This document shows positions 20,566 through 32,884 of a stretch of DNA of 64,000 nt, piece after piece; the first letter of the stretch is position 1, and the number at the start of each line of letters is the position of its first letter. A program made the position numbers and the translations under genes. The notes below the pieces were generated by a model. It was not told the origin of the DNA, did not search any database, and worked only from the letters and a program-made list of their open reading frames with translations. The stretch is from Apium graveolens (Eukaryota; Streptophyta; Magnoliopsida; Apiales; Apiaceae): positions 76,202,671 to 76,266,670 of the forward strand of contig NC_133647.1 of the NCBI RefSeq assembly GCF_009905375.1, in the 5' to 3' direction.

Positions 20566-23500
20566 TGTGATATCCCATATTTTTCAGAATTATTATTATT
20601 ATTATTTAAATATGTTTAGGTGATTTTCTAATTAGGAAGGAATAAAATTGTGGATATTTTATTCTTGTTTGACGAGTTGGTGTTATTAAATGGTAATGTG
20701 CTAATTGTTAAGTCTTATATCGATCCTTGTTAATTTCTAAAAATATTTACTTAAATGTATTATTTTCAAAAGTTTATTTCAAAACCGATCATTTTATTGA
20801 TATCGGTAAATTGAGTTTGTTTAGTAATATTAGGGATTGGATGGATATTCTGTCTGCTATGTGTTGTATGTAATATTAATTGTGTGGAACTCAATTGTGA
20901 TTGAGGATTATTTGTATTATTCATTACTGAGTCATATCGTTTTGTTTTTGTCTTTAAAAGTAATTTTATTGAAAATTTAATTTCATTAATATTTAAATTA
21001 TCTTTAAAATTGTTTTTATGACTTTACAATTACAATAATTATTTTTGGGATTTTATATAATTTAGAAATCAATATTTCATCAATTATTTAGCCCTGTATG
21101 TTTTTCTGATTTCATTTATTTGTAAAATCCGTATATAATTTCAAAATTCTTCAAAAATTACGAAACTCATATTTATTTATGTTTGGAATATTCTGAGAAT
21201 TTTAAAATTATTTTGGGAATTTTTGGGATTAATTTTACCCGCGCATTGAATCGTTTAATTGTTAAAAGCGGGTATAAATTGTATTTTAAAAATTGTTTTG
21301 AAATTACGAAATTTATGTTTTTATAAACTTCGGGATATTGGTAATATTGTAAGACTATTTTCGTGATTTTCTGAATTTATTTCAAGTGCAGCTCGGTTCG
21401 TTAATTGTAAAATGCGGGTATATCGCACGAGTCAAAAATGTTTTAAAAATTATGAAAATTTTACTTTATTAGTTTTTGAATATTTGGGAAATTTTAAAAT
21501 TAATTTCGGATTATTTCGATTTGTTTTTATCCGTACTTTTGTTCGTTAATCATAAAATACGGGTCTAATGCATGATTCAAAAATACTTTAAAAATTATGA
21601 AAATTTTATTTTATTAGTTTTTAATAATTCTGAGAATTTTAGCATTTATTTGGTAATTTTTCAAAATTTTATTTATCCGCGCATTTATTCATTTAAATGC
21701 AAATTACGGGACAGAACCGGGTCAGGGGCCACAGGAAGCTCATATTAAACTTTAATAATACATGTTTAATTTGTAATGAATTTTAAACATATGGCAGAGG
21801 CTTAGTACCTGTGTGTGCTATGTGTTGATTCTGCAGAGTTGTAAGATTTATTAATATAAAAAAATAAAAATAACCCAACCCCCTCCCCTGTTATCTCTCG
21901 TCTCTCTCCTCACTCTCTATCTCTCTACGATTTTCTCTCTCTCACTTGCGCCACTCCCCCCAGCCTGCTTTCTCCCCCTGATTTCAACTGCCTCCCCTTT
22001 TCTGTCTCCCTATCCTATTTTCTTCCCGTATATTTATATACTTTTTATTTTTAAAAATTCATATCTTATAAACCGTTTGTCCAAATTTCAATTGTTATAT
22101 ATATAAACGATCAGCGCTTCGATACCTACGCATAGGTATATATATTGCAAGGTTTTGAGCAGATAATTTGGGCAAAATATTCTCCATTTTAATTTATTTT
22201 CAGGGCGTAGAAAAAGAGTTTGGAGGCGGTGATTACTCCACATGGCATCTCAGCGTGTATACGTCTATGGCTATTAATTTCGGATTTTTCTGGAGATATT
22301 TTCCGGACATCAGATATTCTCCTCGGGGTGACAAAAATTTATTTTGGGTTAGGATTCCAAGATTCTGCTTTTATATTTTGGGTATATTATAGCATTTTAG
22401 TGTTTATATATTTATTTCGTAATTTTTAGAAGTGGTTGTAGAAGTCATTTTTGACCGTGTTATTCATTTCTGGAGTGTTTATACGCGTACATATAAATTA
22501 TTGTGTTGATTGTTTTTGGTTGTGTCGATATGATATCGACTGGCAGTCCGAGAAATAGAGGAGGTGTTGTCCGATTTCCAAGAAAATATTATTTTTAGTT
22601 CTGAAGATTATTATTTTTATTATTATTCGAAAATAAATCCAAATTATTTAGTTAATGAATTTTAATTGATTATTTAATTAGAGTTAATTATTTCTTATGA
22701 TTTAAAAATTCCGAAAAATAGTTTCGAGCTTTAAAATATTAGTAAAGCTCGATATATATTATTAAATGATTTATTCTTATTTTATTTGTATTAAATAAAT
22801 CGTTCGTCCGTTTCATACGAAACAAACGCCTCTAGACTCATAAAAATATTCCGCTTTCAACAAAAATACTTTCAAGACCTAAATTCTTTTGTTTCGAATG
22901 GTCGCTTGTTTTATGAGTCATTCTGAGTCAATTATTGATCGAAATATCATGTTTTTGACCTGATTTCAGTTTTAAACATACCGCGTCGAATATTTTGATG
23001 AGAAGAGTCCTGTGTTTGGCTGTTATAATTATATATGAGCTATCGTATGGGTAGACAATAGGGTTTTAACGCGCAGTTCGTCGAGCAATTATCGTTTACA
23101 TAATTAAAATTATATCTTTTAATTATAGATGCGGATCGCTCGATTTGATCGGGACCAGACATTGAAAAGAGTAAGATGGAATGGTTTTGGGTATCTGGCT
23201 TCTAGCAATCGCATGAGCAGCATATCAGTAAAATATTGAAAAGCAAGACGGAGATGTTCTGAGACAGAATGTCAGAATAGATGCGTCTTTGTGAGTGTGA
23301 CTAACTGCTAAATCTCAAAGGCAAGTATCCCTATCATCACTTATTGTTCAAGTGATATTTATTTTGAATCTTATCATGCAAGTATTGTTTTCCCTATTCT
23401 CAGTTCAGAATAGATAAATGTTTTACATATCGCTGAATTAAATAATTTTCTTTATGCAAATACTCATCTGCTATTCTACGTTCAGAATAGTCAAGTGATT

Positions 23501-24885
23501 TTACTTATCCAATTATCGGATTTATAAATGTTTTGTATTTTGAGAAAAGTGATTTGGTTACGAATATTCCTACCCAAGAATTGGGGGAATAAAATTATTT
23601 CGGGTGTCGATTATTATGACCCCACTCAATAAAGGTTTTAAGATTGGATCATAATTGCGTAAGTGACCGGGACGGGCGGTCCAGCGGAGGGCTATTTCTA
23701 AGTACCATATGGAATATTATGACATAATTTTTGCCACAGGCCGGTATATTGCCTTTTGTTTGAGTACTCGTGTTTTTGGGGTCACGTTTCTATGAGTCAT
23801 GAGCTTGTGCTATCACACGGGCTGATCAGCATGTGATAGTATGTCCGTCGGAGAATGATCCCAATCTAAATTATCATATCATTTTTTTGATATTCATAGA
23901 ATAAATTATTTATCAACTGTTTCTGTTTTGGAAGTGGTGAAATGCAGTTTTGATTCAGATTCTGATTTATGCTGATACTTATGTTGTTGTTAAATATCAA
24001 AGGTGGTATTAGTATAGATGATTGATGTTGACTTCAGTATGGGTGTTGTGAGCATCAAAATTCGTATTGATATCTAATTTGATATGACAACAAAATAAGT
24101 ATTAATTTGAAGAGTTCGGTTTTGAGTAAAGTTTATGATTCAATCAATAATCATTGTTTCTTTTTATTATTGTTTACGATATTTCCGTAAATACTGTTTT
24201 ACGAGTTTGATTCTCATCAAGATTCAAAGTATTGCTGAAGCATTTTGCTCAAAAATATCAAAATGGTTTTGAATACAATTAAGGAATCAATTCTAGGGTT
24301 CCTCAATTAAAATTTTATGATTCAGCAATTATGATTTTAAAATGTTCTGCGCTATTACAGATGTAAGTTTTATATCAAAATGACCCGATATTTACTATAA
24401 TGAACTTGCTGAGCATTTCTTCCGCTAATACTTGCCTGTTTTTAAATTTAACCTCCGGTGAGGATTAGCTTGCGCTGTTTAGCTGCGTAATTCGAGTAAG
24501 CAAAGAAGAAGCTTTTGGAAGGTGGTTGGTCCAAGGTTTACGAACTAGTGTAAGTTCTTTTATGTAAAGTTGTTTATAATATATTATATTATAATTGTGT
24601 TATTCTATAGTTGGGCCTAGTATACTTCTCTTCGAAGTTGTACTAGGGGGTTTAGCTTTGAGTTTGGAAATTGTTAAAAAGAATTTTAAAGAGAAAGTGA
24701 AAAATTATTTTGGAATTTGGGATTCTTGTTTCTAGAACTGTAACCTTAAAAGATCTTGGATTAGTTGGGGTCATTTATGTTAAATATCTTCCGCTGGCAT
24801 TTATTTATTGATTAAATAGGTTAATTTGGATTGAGGTTTCATTGTGACGACCAAATCCCTTGATTCTGGATTTGGGGGCGTTACA
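20566..24885 (+). repeat. LTR B, full length
   Basis: It starts TGTGATATCCC and ends GGGGGCGTTACA, 4320 bases. It contains a pyrimidine-rich run (21890-21985), the GGCAAGT motif (23320-23326), and an ACTTGCTGAGC motif (24404-24414). Short ORFs inside it are not conserved between the three LTRs, so I do not call them genes. Confidence 0.9.
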
Positions 24886-26155
24886 GGTTGGTATCAGAGC
24901 TGAGGTTATAGTAAACTAGAAACGGGAGTGTGTAGGAGTGTGTATAGCTATGTGAGGACGTTTGAGCTCATACCGAGTTCCTGTTGGACTGTTGGATATA
25001 GTACCAAGGAATAAGTTAAGATAGGCACATACGTCTGAAATGGTTGTGCTGAGCTGGATGGAACTCTAGGAAGCTACAAACTTCTATTGTGGAATCTTTC
25101 GAGGCTACTATGATTCGACGATGATGAAGATTATCTATATCCTCAGAACATGAAGAAGTATCTAGAATCGGATGACGAGTCAACAGAAGAGTTCAAATAA
25201 AAGATAAGTATTAAGATCTCGGCAATACCTTTTCTTTCTATAAATTCTTTTGACATCTCTAAGAAAAAGGTATCTGTTAGAGGATATATTCCCTAACACT
25301 CATTTAGTCATTTTGTGCCAGAATTTTGTTCTCTGGATTCCATTTCCTTCAGAATATCAGCTTTGAAATCTTTTCAGTTTTATTCATTTGATTTTGAATT
25401 CCTTTCATATTCTTTTATTCTGAATGAGATGAACAACCCTAACTATAGGAGACACAAGGTATACCTGTCTGTGTGATAGGAGTTGGATGGGACGCCATCA
25501 CTTGTGTGTGTTGTGACTACAAGAAGGTTAACAACCTTTAGTAGTGTCTTAATTTGTACACGCAATACCAAGTTCATTTGATCATATTGTTCTCTCGGTT
25601 ATTCTTTTATTTCAACAATACTTTTTTTATCAAATTCAGATTTTTGTCTCGTTTTGATATAAAATTATTTTCTCTTTGAAATTCCATTATTTTATTATCT
25701 CAAATATTAGAAGGTATGCCAATCAAGTTAAGATGAGTTATCTTGGTCAAGTCAAAGTAAGGCGGTGTGATGGGATTACGAAGGACAACGGTGGATTGCA
25801 ATGCGATTATAATATCAATGGTGTATAACGAAGTTAGTCTATTTCTTTATTTCTCTCTCTATTTAACTCTATCTCTCTTTCTTTTTCTTTCTCTTTCTCT
25901 TTCTCTCTATCTTTCTTTCTATTCTTCTTTCTTTCGATCAGTACAAGTAATTCTATTGAGGAATTGGTCAAAAGATGTGGATGAAACAGTGGTGCAGAGT
26001 GAAGCTCCCGTGATCATCATGTTATACAAGGAATCCAAGTTTTTATTTCAGATTTTGAGAAAAGTTACGTTTACAAGATTGGAAAGTTAGCCAGAAGATC
26101 CCCAATGTTCTCTTCTGCTGATTCCGAGGACGGAATCCTTATAAAGGGGGTAGAT
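24886..26155 (+). other. Internal region 2 of the giant-LTR array
   Basis: 1270 bases. Primer site at 24889-24900, CT-rich stretch at 25850-25935, pre-polypurine hairpin at 26120-26137, and polypurine tract ATAAAGGGGGTAGAT at 26141-26155. It is non-coding. The last ~40 bases resemble the 3' end of the chromovirus F internal region (32850-32884), which suggests this non-autonomous family descends from such a chromovirus. Confidence 0.8.
26120..26137 (+). promoter_or_regulatory. Hairpin before the polypurine tract
   Basis: GATTCCG, loop AGGA, CGGAATC: seven perfect pairs, 3-4 bases before the polypurine tract. The F element has the same hairpin with one compensatory change at 32850-32867. Confidence 0.65.
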
Positions 26156-29100
26156 TGTGATATCCCATATTTTTCAGAATTATTATTATTATTATTTGAA
26201 TATGTTTAGGTGATTTTCTAATTAGGAAGGAATAAAATTTTGGATATTTTATTCTTGTTTGACGAGTTGGTGTTATTAAATGGTAATGTGCTAATTGTTA
26301 AGTGTTATATCGATCCTTGTTAATTTCTAAAAATATTTACTTAAATGTATTATTTTCAAAAGTTTATTTGAAAACCGATCATTTTATTGATATCGGTAAA
26401 TTGAGTTTGTTTAGTAATATTAGGGAATGGATGGATATTCTGTCTACTATGTGTTGTATGTAATATTAATTGTGTGGAACTAAATTGTGACTTAGGATTA
26501 TTTGTATTATTCATTACTGAGTCATATCGTTTTGTTTTTGTCTTTAAAAGTAATTTTATTAAAAATTTAATTTTATAAATATTTAAATTATCTTTAAAAT
26601 TATTTTTATGACTTTATAATTACAATAATAATTTTTGGGATTTTATATAATTTAGAAATCAATATTTCATCAATTATTTTGCCCTATATGTTTTTCTGAT
26701 TTCATTTATTTGTAAAATCCGTATATAATTTCAAAATTCTTCAAAAATTACGAAACTCATATTTATCTAAGTTTGGAATATTCTGAGAATTTTAAAATTA
26801 TTTTGAGAATTTTTGGGATTAATTTTACCCGCGCATTGAATCATTTAATTATTAAAAGCGGGTATAAATTATATTTCAAAAATTGTTTTGAAATTACGAA
26901 ATTTATGTTTTTATAAATTTCGGGATATTGGTAATATTTTAAGACTATTTTCGTGATTTTCTGAATTTGTTTCAAGTGCAGCTCAGTTCATTAATTGTAA
27001 AATGCGGGTATATCGCACGAGTCAAAAATATTTTAAAAATTATGAAAATTTTACTTTATTAGTTTTTGAATATTTGGGAAATTTTAAAATTAATTTGGGA
27101 TTATTTCGATTTGTTTTTATCTGTACTTTTGTTTGTTAATCATAAAATACGAGTCTGATGCATGATTCAAAAATACTTTAAAAATTTTGAAAATTTTATT
27201 TTATTAGTTTTTAATAATTCCGAGAATTTTAGCATTTATTTGGTAATTTTTTAAATTTAATTTATCCGTGCATTTATTCATTTGAATGCAAATTACAAGA
27301 CAGAACCGGGCCACGGGCCACAGGAAGCTCATACCAATCTTTAATAATACATGTTCAATTTGTATTGAATTTTAAACTTGTGGCAGAGGCTTAGTACCTG
27401 TGTGTGCTACGTGTTGATTCTGCAGAGTTGTAAGAGTTATAAAAAAATAAAAATAACCCAACCCCCTCCCATGTTATCTCTCGTCTCTCTCCTCACTCTC
27501 TATCTCTCTACGATTTTCTCTCTCTCTCTCTCACTTGCGCCACTCCCCCAAACTGCTTTCTCCCCCTGATTTCACCCGCCTCCCCTTTTCTGTCTCCCTA
27601 TCCTATTTTCTTCCCGTATATTTATATACTTTTTATTTTCAAAAATTCATATCTTATAAACCGTTTGTCCAAATTTCAATTGTTATATATATAAACGATC
27701 AGCGCTTCAATACCTACGCATAGGTATATATATTGCAAGGTTTTGAGGAGTTAATTTGGGCGGCATATTTTCCGTTTTAATTTATTTTCGGGGCGTAGAA
27801 AAAGAGTTTGGAGGCGGTGATTAGTCCACATGGCATCTCAACGTGTATACGTCTATGGCTATTAATTTCAGATTTTTCTGGAGATATTTTTCGGACATCA
27901 GATATTCTCCTCGGGGTGACCAGAATTTATTTTGGGTAAGGATTCCGAGATTCTGCTTTTATATTTTGGGTATATTATAGCATTTTAGTGTTTATATATT
28001 TATTTCGTAATTTTTAGAATTGGTTGTAGAAGTCATTTTTGACTGTGTTATTCATTTCTGGAGTGTTTATACGCGTACATATAAATTTTTGTGTTGGTTG
28101 TTGTTGGTTGTGTCGATATGATATCGACTGGCCGTCCGAGAAATAGAGGAGGTGCTGTCCGATTTCCAAGAAAATATTATTTTTAGTTCTGAAGATTATT
28201 ATTTTTATTATTATTCGAAAATAAATCCAAATTATTTAGTTAATCATTTTTAATTGATTATTTAATTAGAGTTAATTATTTCTTATGACTTAAAAATTCC
28301 GAAAAATAGTTTCGAGCTTTAAAATATTATTAAAGCTCGATATATAATATTAAATGATTTATTCTTATTTTATTCATATTAAATAAATCGTTCGTCCATT
28401 TAATACAAAACGAACGCCTCTAGACTCATTAAAATATTCCGTTTTCAACAAAAATACTTTCGAGACCCAAATTCTTTTGTTTCGAATGGTCGCTTGTTTT
28501 ATGAGTCATTCCGAGTCGATTATTGATCAAAAATCATGTTTTTGACCTGATTTCAGTTTTAAACATACCGAGTCGAATATTTTGACGAGAAAAGTCCTGT
28601 GTTTGGCTGTTATAATTATATATGGGCTATCGTATGGGTAGACGATAGGGTTTTAACGCGCAGTTCGTCGAACAATTATCGTTTAGACAATTAAAATTAT
28701 ATCTTTTAATTATAGATGCAGATTGCTCGAGTTGATCAGGACCAGACATTGAAAAGAGTAAGATGGAATGGTATTGGGTATCTGGCTTCTAGCAATCGCA
28801 GGAGCAGCATATCAGTAAAATATTGAAAAGCAAGACAGAGATGTTTTGAGACAGAATGTCAGAATAGATGCGTCTTTGTGAGTGTGACTAACTGCTAAAT
28901 CTCAAAGGCAAGTATCCCTATCATCACTTATTGTTCAAGTGATATTTATTTTAAATCTTATCATGCAAGTATTGTTTTCCCTATTCTCAGTTCAGAATAG
29001 ATAAATGTTTTACATATCGCTGAATTAAATAATTCTGTTTATGCAAATACTCATTTGCTATTCTATGTTCAGATTAGTCAAGTGATTTTACTTATCCAAT

Positions 29101-30467
29101 TATCGGATTTATAAATGTTTTGTATTTTGAGAAAAGTGATTAGGTTACGAATATTCCTACCCAAGAATTAGGGGAATAAAATTATTTCGGGTGTTGATTA
29201 TTATGACCCCACTCAATAAAGGTTTTAAGATTGGATCATAATTGCGTAAGTGACCGGGACGGAGGGTCTAGCGGAGGGCTATTTCTAAGTGCCATATGGA
29301 ATATTATGATACAATTTTTGCCACAGGCAGGTATATTGTCTTTTCTTTGAGTACTCGTGTTTTTGGGGTCACATTTCTACGAATCATGACCTTGTGCTAT
29401 CACACGGGCTGATCAGCATGTGATAGTACATCCGTCGGAGAATGATCCCAATCTAAATTATAATATCGTTTTTTTGATATTCATAGAATAAATGATTTAT
29501 CAACTATTTCTGTTTTGGAATAGCGGTGAAATGTTGTTTTGATTCAGATTCTGATTTATGTTGATACTTATGTTGTTGTTAAATATCAAAGGTGGTATTA
29601 GTATAGATGATTGATGTTGACTTCAGTATGGGTGTTGTGAGCATCAAAGTTCGCATTGATATCTAATTTGATATGACAGCAAAATAAGTATTAATTTGAA
29701 GAGTTCGGTTTTGAGTAAAGTTTATGATTCAATCCATAATCATTGTTTTTTGTTATTATTGTTTACGATATTTCCGTAAACACTATTTTACGAGTTTGAT
29801 TCTCGTCAAGATTCAAAGTATTGCTGAAGCATTTTGCTCAAAAATATCAAAATGGTTTTGAATACAATTAAGGAATCAATTTTGGGGTTCCTCAACTAAA
29901 ATTTTATGATTCAACAATTATGATTTTAAAATGTCCTGCGCTATTGCAGATGTCAGTTTTATATCAAAATGACCCGATATTTACTATAATGAACTTGCTG
30001 AGCATTTCTTCCGCTCATACTTGCCTGTTTTTAAATTTAACCTCCAGTGAGGATTAGCTTGCGCTGTTTAGCTGCATAATTCGAGGAAGCAAAGAAGAAG
30101 CTTTTGGAAGGTGGTTGGTCCAAGGTTTACGAACTAGTGTAAGTTCTTTTGTGTAAAGTTGTTTATTATATTATAATTGTGTTATTTTATAGTTGCGCCT
30201 AGTATACTTCTCTTCGAAGTTATACTAGGGGGTTTAGCTTTGAGTTTGGAAATTGTTGAAAAGAATTTTAAAGAGAAAGTGAAAAATTATTTTGGAATTT
30301 GGGATTCTTGTTTCTAGAACTGTAACCTTAAAAGATCTAGGATTAGTTGGGGTCATTTATGTTAAATATCTTCAGCTGGCATTTATTTATTGATTAAACA
30401 GGTTAATTTGGATTGAGGTTTCATAGTGACGACCAAATCCCTTGACCCCGGATTTGGGGGCGTTACA
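26156..30467 (+). repeat. LTR C, full length
   Basis: 4312 bases, TGTGATATCCC to GGGGGCGTTACA. It is similar to LTR B throughout, with scattered substitutions and small indels (a few per cent by eye). It is followed directly by RT sequence of element F. Confidence 0.9.
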
Positions 30468-31367
30468 ATTGAAGATTGAATCTATGAACATATCCAAGAT
30501 AATTTTCAGAACTAAGTACTGTTGTTATAAAATTCTAGTAATGTTAGTTGGATGAACTGATATACCAATAATATTTAAATTTGATGAGCAAAATCTTGAA
30601 GGAGGAATCTGGATAAGATGTACTTGTGTTACTTAAGGTCAAAGAAGAACCATGCAACTTATATAATGATAGCTGGGAAGTCAAAGAAGAAAAAAGCGGT
30701 ATGAAAAGTTTACCAGGTGAAAGCTTTAATGGTAGGAAGTATAATTCTTAGCATAGATAGTTAGTGAGGAGGAGACAAAAAGGGGATCCAGTAGAAAATT
30801 GAAGATAGTATGAATGAAGAAAGATCAAAAGCACCAACAAAGGTAAGAAGTTTTACCATGGACCAGTTATTATCGAAAATTTATTCAAAATTTCTTGGAA
30901 GTTGCAATACTTTTGACAAAGCTAACCAGGAAAAGCAAGAAGTTTTTATAAAATAGAGAAGGGTGAAGAAAGTTTTGCGGAGTTAAATGAAAGAATGGTT
31001 ACATCACCTGTTTTATCACTTTAAAAATATCTAAAAGATTTGATAGTTTATAGTGATACTTCTCATAAGAAAATAGGATGTGTGTTGATGCAGCACAATA
31101 AAGTTATTGTATATGCATCCAGACAACCGAACCCTTATGAGCAGAAGTATCCTACTCATAATTTGGGACTAGCAGTAATAATATTTTCTTAAAAAAAAAT
31201 TGGGAAACATGATATGTATGGAGAGAGGTGTAAGATCTATACGGACCATGAGAGTTTGAAGTATGAATTCACGAGGAAAAGCAAATGTTGTGGCAAGAGA
31301 TAAGCAAAAAGGAGAGAGAACGAACATAGAGACTGTACCCGAAGAATTATCTATAGAATTTTAGAAG
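30468..31367 (+). pseudogene. RT and RNase H remnant of element F
   Basis: Shortly after 30468 the translation reads ISKIIFRTKYCCYKILVM, the degraded counterpart of the RT palm motif region of chromoviruses. Around 30870-30920 another frame reads YYRKFIQNFL and LTKLTRKSKKF, the RT-RNase H connection. From 31040 RNase H is recognisable: DLIVYSDTSHKKIGCVLMQ, then SRQPNPYEQKYPTHN and IYTDHESLKY. Several stops and frameshifts interrupt it. The YVDD motif itself cannot be found; the segment that should carry it (30560-30700) is too decayed. Confidence 0.7.
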
Positions 31368-32847
31368 TTGGAATTGGAAATCAGGGTTCATGATCCAAAA
31401 AGAGCAAGAAGGGATAGTATGACCTTGCAGCCAGAGTTGTTAGAGAAGATAAAGAAATGTCAAGAAGAAGTAATGGATCAGGACATAAATCGTTTGGTAG
31501 GTGAAGAATTGTGCACGGAAAAGGACGATCAAGGTATTCTTAGGTTTTCTTCTAGAATTTGGATTCCACCAATAATGGAGTTGAAGAATGCAGGAAGTTC
31601 ATATTTCAAGGTATCCAATTCATCCAGGGAATACCAAGATGTACAGAGATTTAAAGGAAAATTATTGGTGGCCAGATATAAAGAGGGAAATTGCGGAATA
31701 GGCTAGCAGATGCTATACATGTCAAAGAGCTAAAGCAGAGCATCAGAGACCAAGTGGATTGCTATAACCATTAGAGATTCCAGAATGGAAATGAGAGCAT
31801 ATTGCCATGGATTTCATAGTTGAATTGCCGAGGAAAAAATCTAATCATGATGCCATCTGAGTTATAGTGGATAGACTTATCAAGTCAGCTCATTTTCTGC
31901 CTATAGACGAAAAAATTTCACTAGACAAGTTAGTCCATATGTACCTGAAAGAAATTGTAGTTCGTCATGGAGTTCCTGTGTCTATCGTATCTGATCGAGA
32001 TCCGAGATTTAATTCAAGATTTTGGAAGAGTTTTCAAGAATGTTTGGGAACAAAACTGAATATGAGTACGGCTTACCATCCACAGACGGACAACCATAGT
32101 GAAAGAACGATCCAGACAATCGAAGGCATGTTACGTGTTTGTGCTATTGATTTCAAAGGAAGTTGGGACGAGCATTTACCCCTGGTAGAATTTGCTTACA
32201 ACCACAGTTATCACGCCAGTATTGGGATGCCACCCTATGAAGCCCTGTATGGACGCAAATATAGATCTCCAGTGTATTGGGACGAAGTAGGAGAACACAA
32301 AATACTTGGACTTGAATTAGTACAACAGACAAAAGAAGTTGTTGAAGTTATCCAGAAGAGATTGACAGCAGCACAAGACCGTCAAAGGAAGTATGCAGAT
32401 CGATCAAGGAAAAATATGGAATTCAAAGAAGGAAGTTTGGTATTACTAAAAGTATCACCGTGGAAGGGATTAATGAGATTTGGAAAGAAAGGAAAACTGA
32501 GCCCAAGATACGTTGAACCTTTTGAGATTTTAAAGTGCGTTCGCAAAGTAGCTTACCAGTTGGCGTTACCTCCGCACATGGAACACATTCACAATGTTTT
32601 CCACGTATCGATGCTTAAGAAGTATAATCTAGACTCCAGGCATGTAATAGAATATGAGCCAATAGAGCTTCAGGCAAATTTGTCTCATGTAGAGAGTCCG
32701 ATAGAGATTCTAGAAGAAAGAGAGAAGGTATTGAGAAATAAAGTGGTAAAGTTAGTAACTGTATTCTGGAGAAACCCAAAGGTTGAAGAGTCAACCTGGG
32801 AGTTAGAAAATGATATGAGAGAAAAGTACCCTCATTTGTTTTCTTAG
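31368..32847 (+). pseudogene. Chromovirus integrase with chromodomain-like tail, element F
   Basis: The linker and zinc-binding part lie in 31368-31740, with CYTCQRAKAEHQRPSG after a frameshift near 31690. The core and C-terminus are open from 31861 to 32847. HIAMDFIVELP holds the first catalytic Asp, VSDRDPRF the second, and DNHSERTIQ the Glu, with 35 residues between the last two, so the catalytic triad is intact. The end, SPIEILEEREKVLRNKVVKLV then WRNPKVEESTWELE, is the chromodomain-like tail of Tekay/Del-type chromoviruses. Stops at 31765 (TAA), 31792 (TGA) and 31858 (TGA) stand where the family has Gln, Trp and Trp. Confidence 0.88.
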
Positions 32848-32849
32848 GA

Positions 32850-32867
32850 GATTCTGAGGACAGAATC
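32850..32867 (+). promoter_or_regulatory. Hairpin before the polypurine tract, element F
   Basis: GATTCTG, loop AGGA, CAGAATC. It differs from the 26120 hairpin by a C-G to T-A pair swap, so pairing and loop are both kept. It begins 3 bases after the pol stop. Confidence 0.65.
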
Positions 32868-32872
32868 CTTTT

Positions 32873-32884
32873 AAGGGCGGAGGA
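32873..32884 (+). other. Polypurine tract of element F
   Basis: AAGGGCGGAGGA directly precedes the LTR start TGTAATATCC. Confidence 0.8.

Larger units (their letters stand above)
16479..30467 (+). mobile_element. Tandem array of a non-autonomous giant-LTR element
   Basis: The structure is partial LTR A, internal 1, LTR B, internal 2, LTR C. The period is about 5.5 kb. Each internal segment begins with a tRNA-Met primer site and ends with a polypurine tract, so the 4.3 kb units are true LTRs and not a satellite. There is no gag or pol. The right end interrupts the RT of another chromovirus at 30468. A tandem LTR-int-LTR-int-LTR form is what unequal recombination between LTRs would produce. 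Confidence 0.85.

Noticed and set aside
22168..22429. Two overlapping ORFs in LTR B
   Set aside because: Not kept in LTRs A and C.
20235..26090. Ser/Leu/Phe-rich ORFs at 20235 and 25767
   Set aside because: They come from translation of CT-rich simple sequence and are of different length in the two copies.
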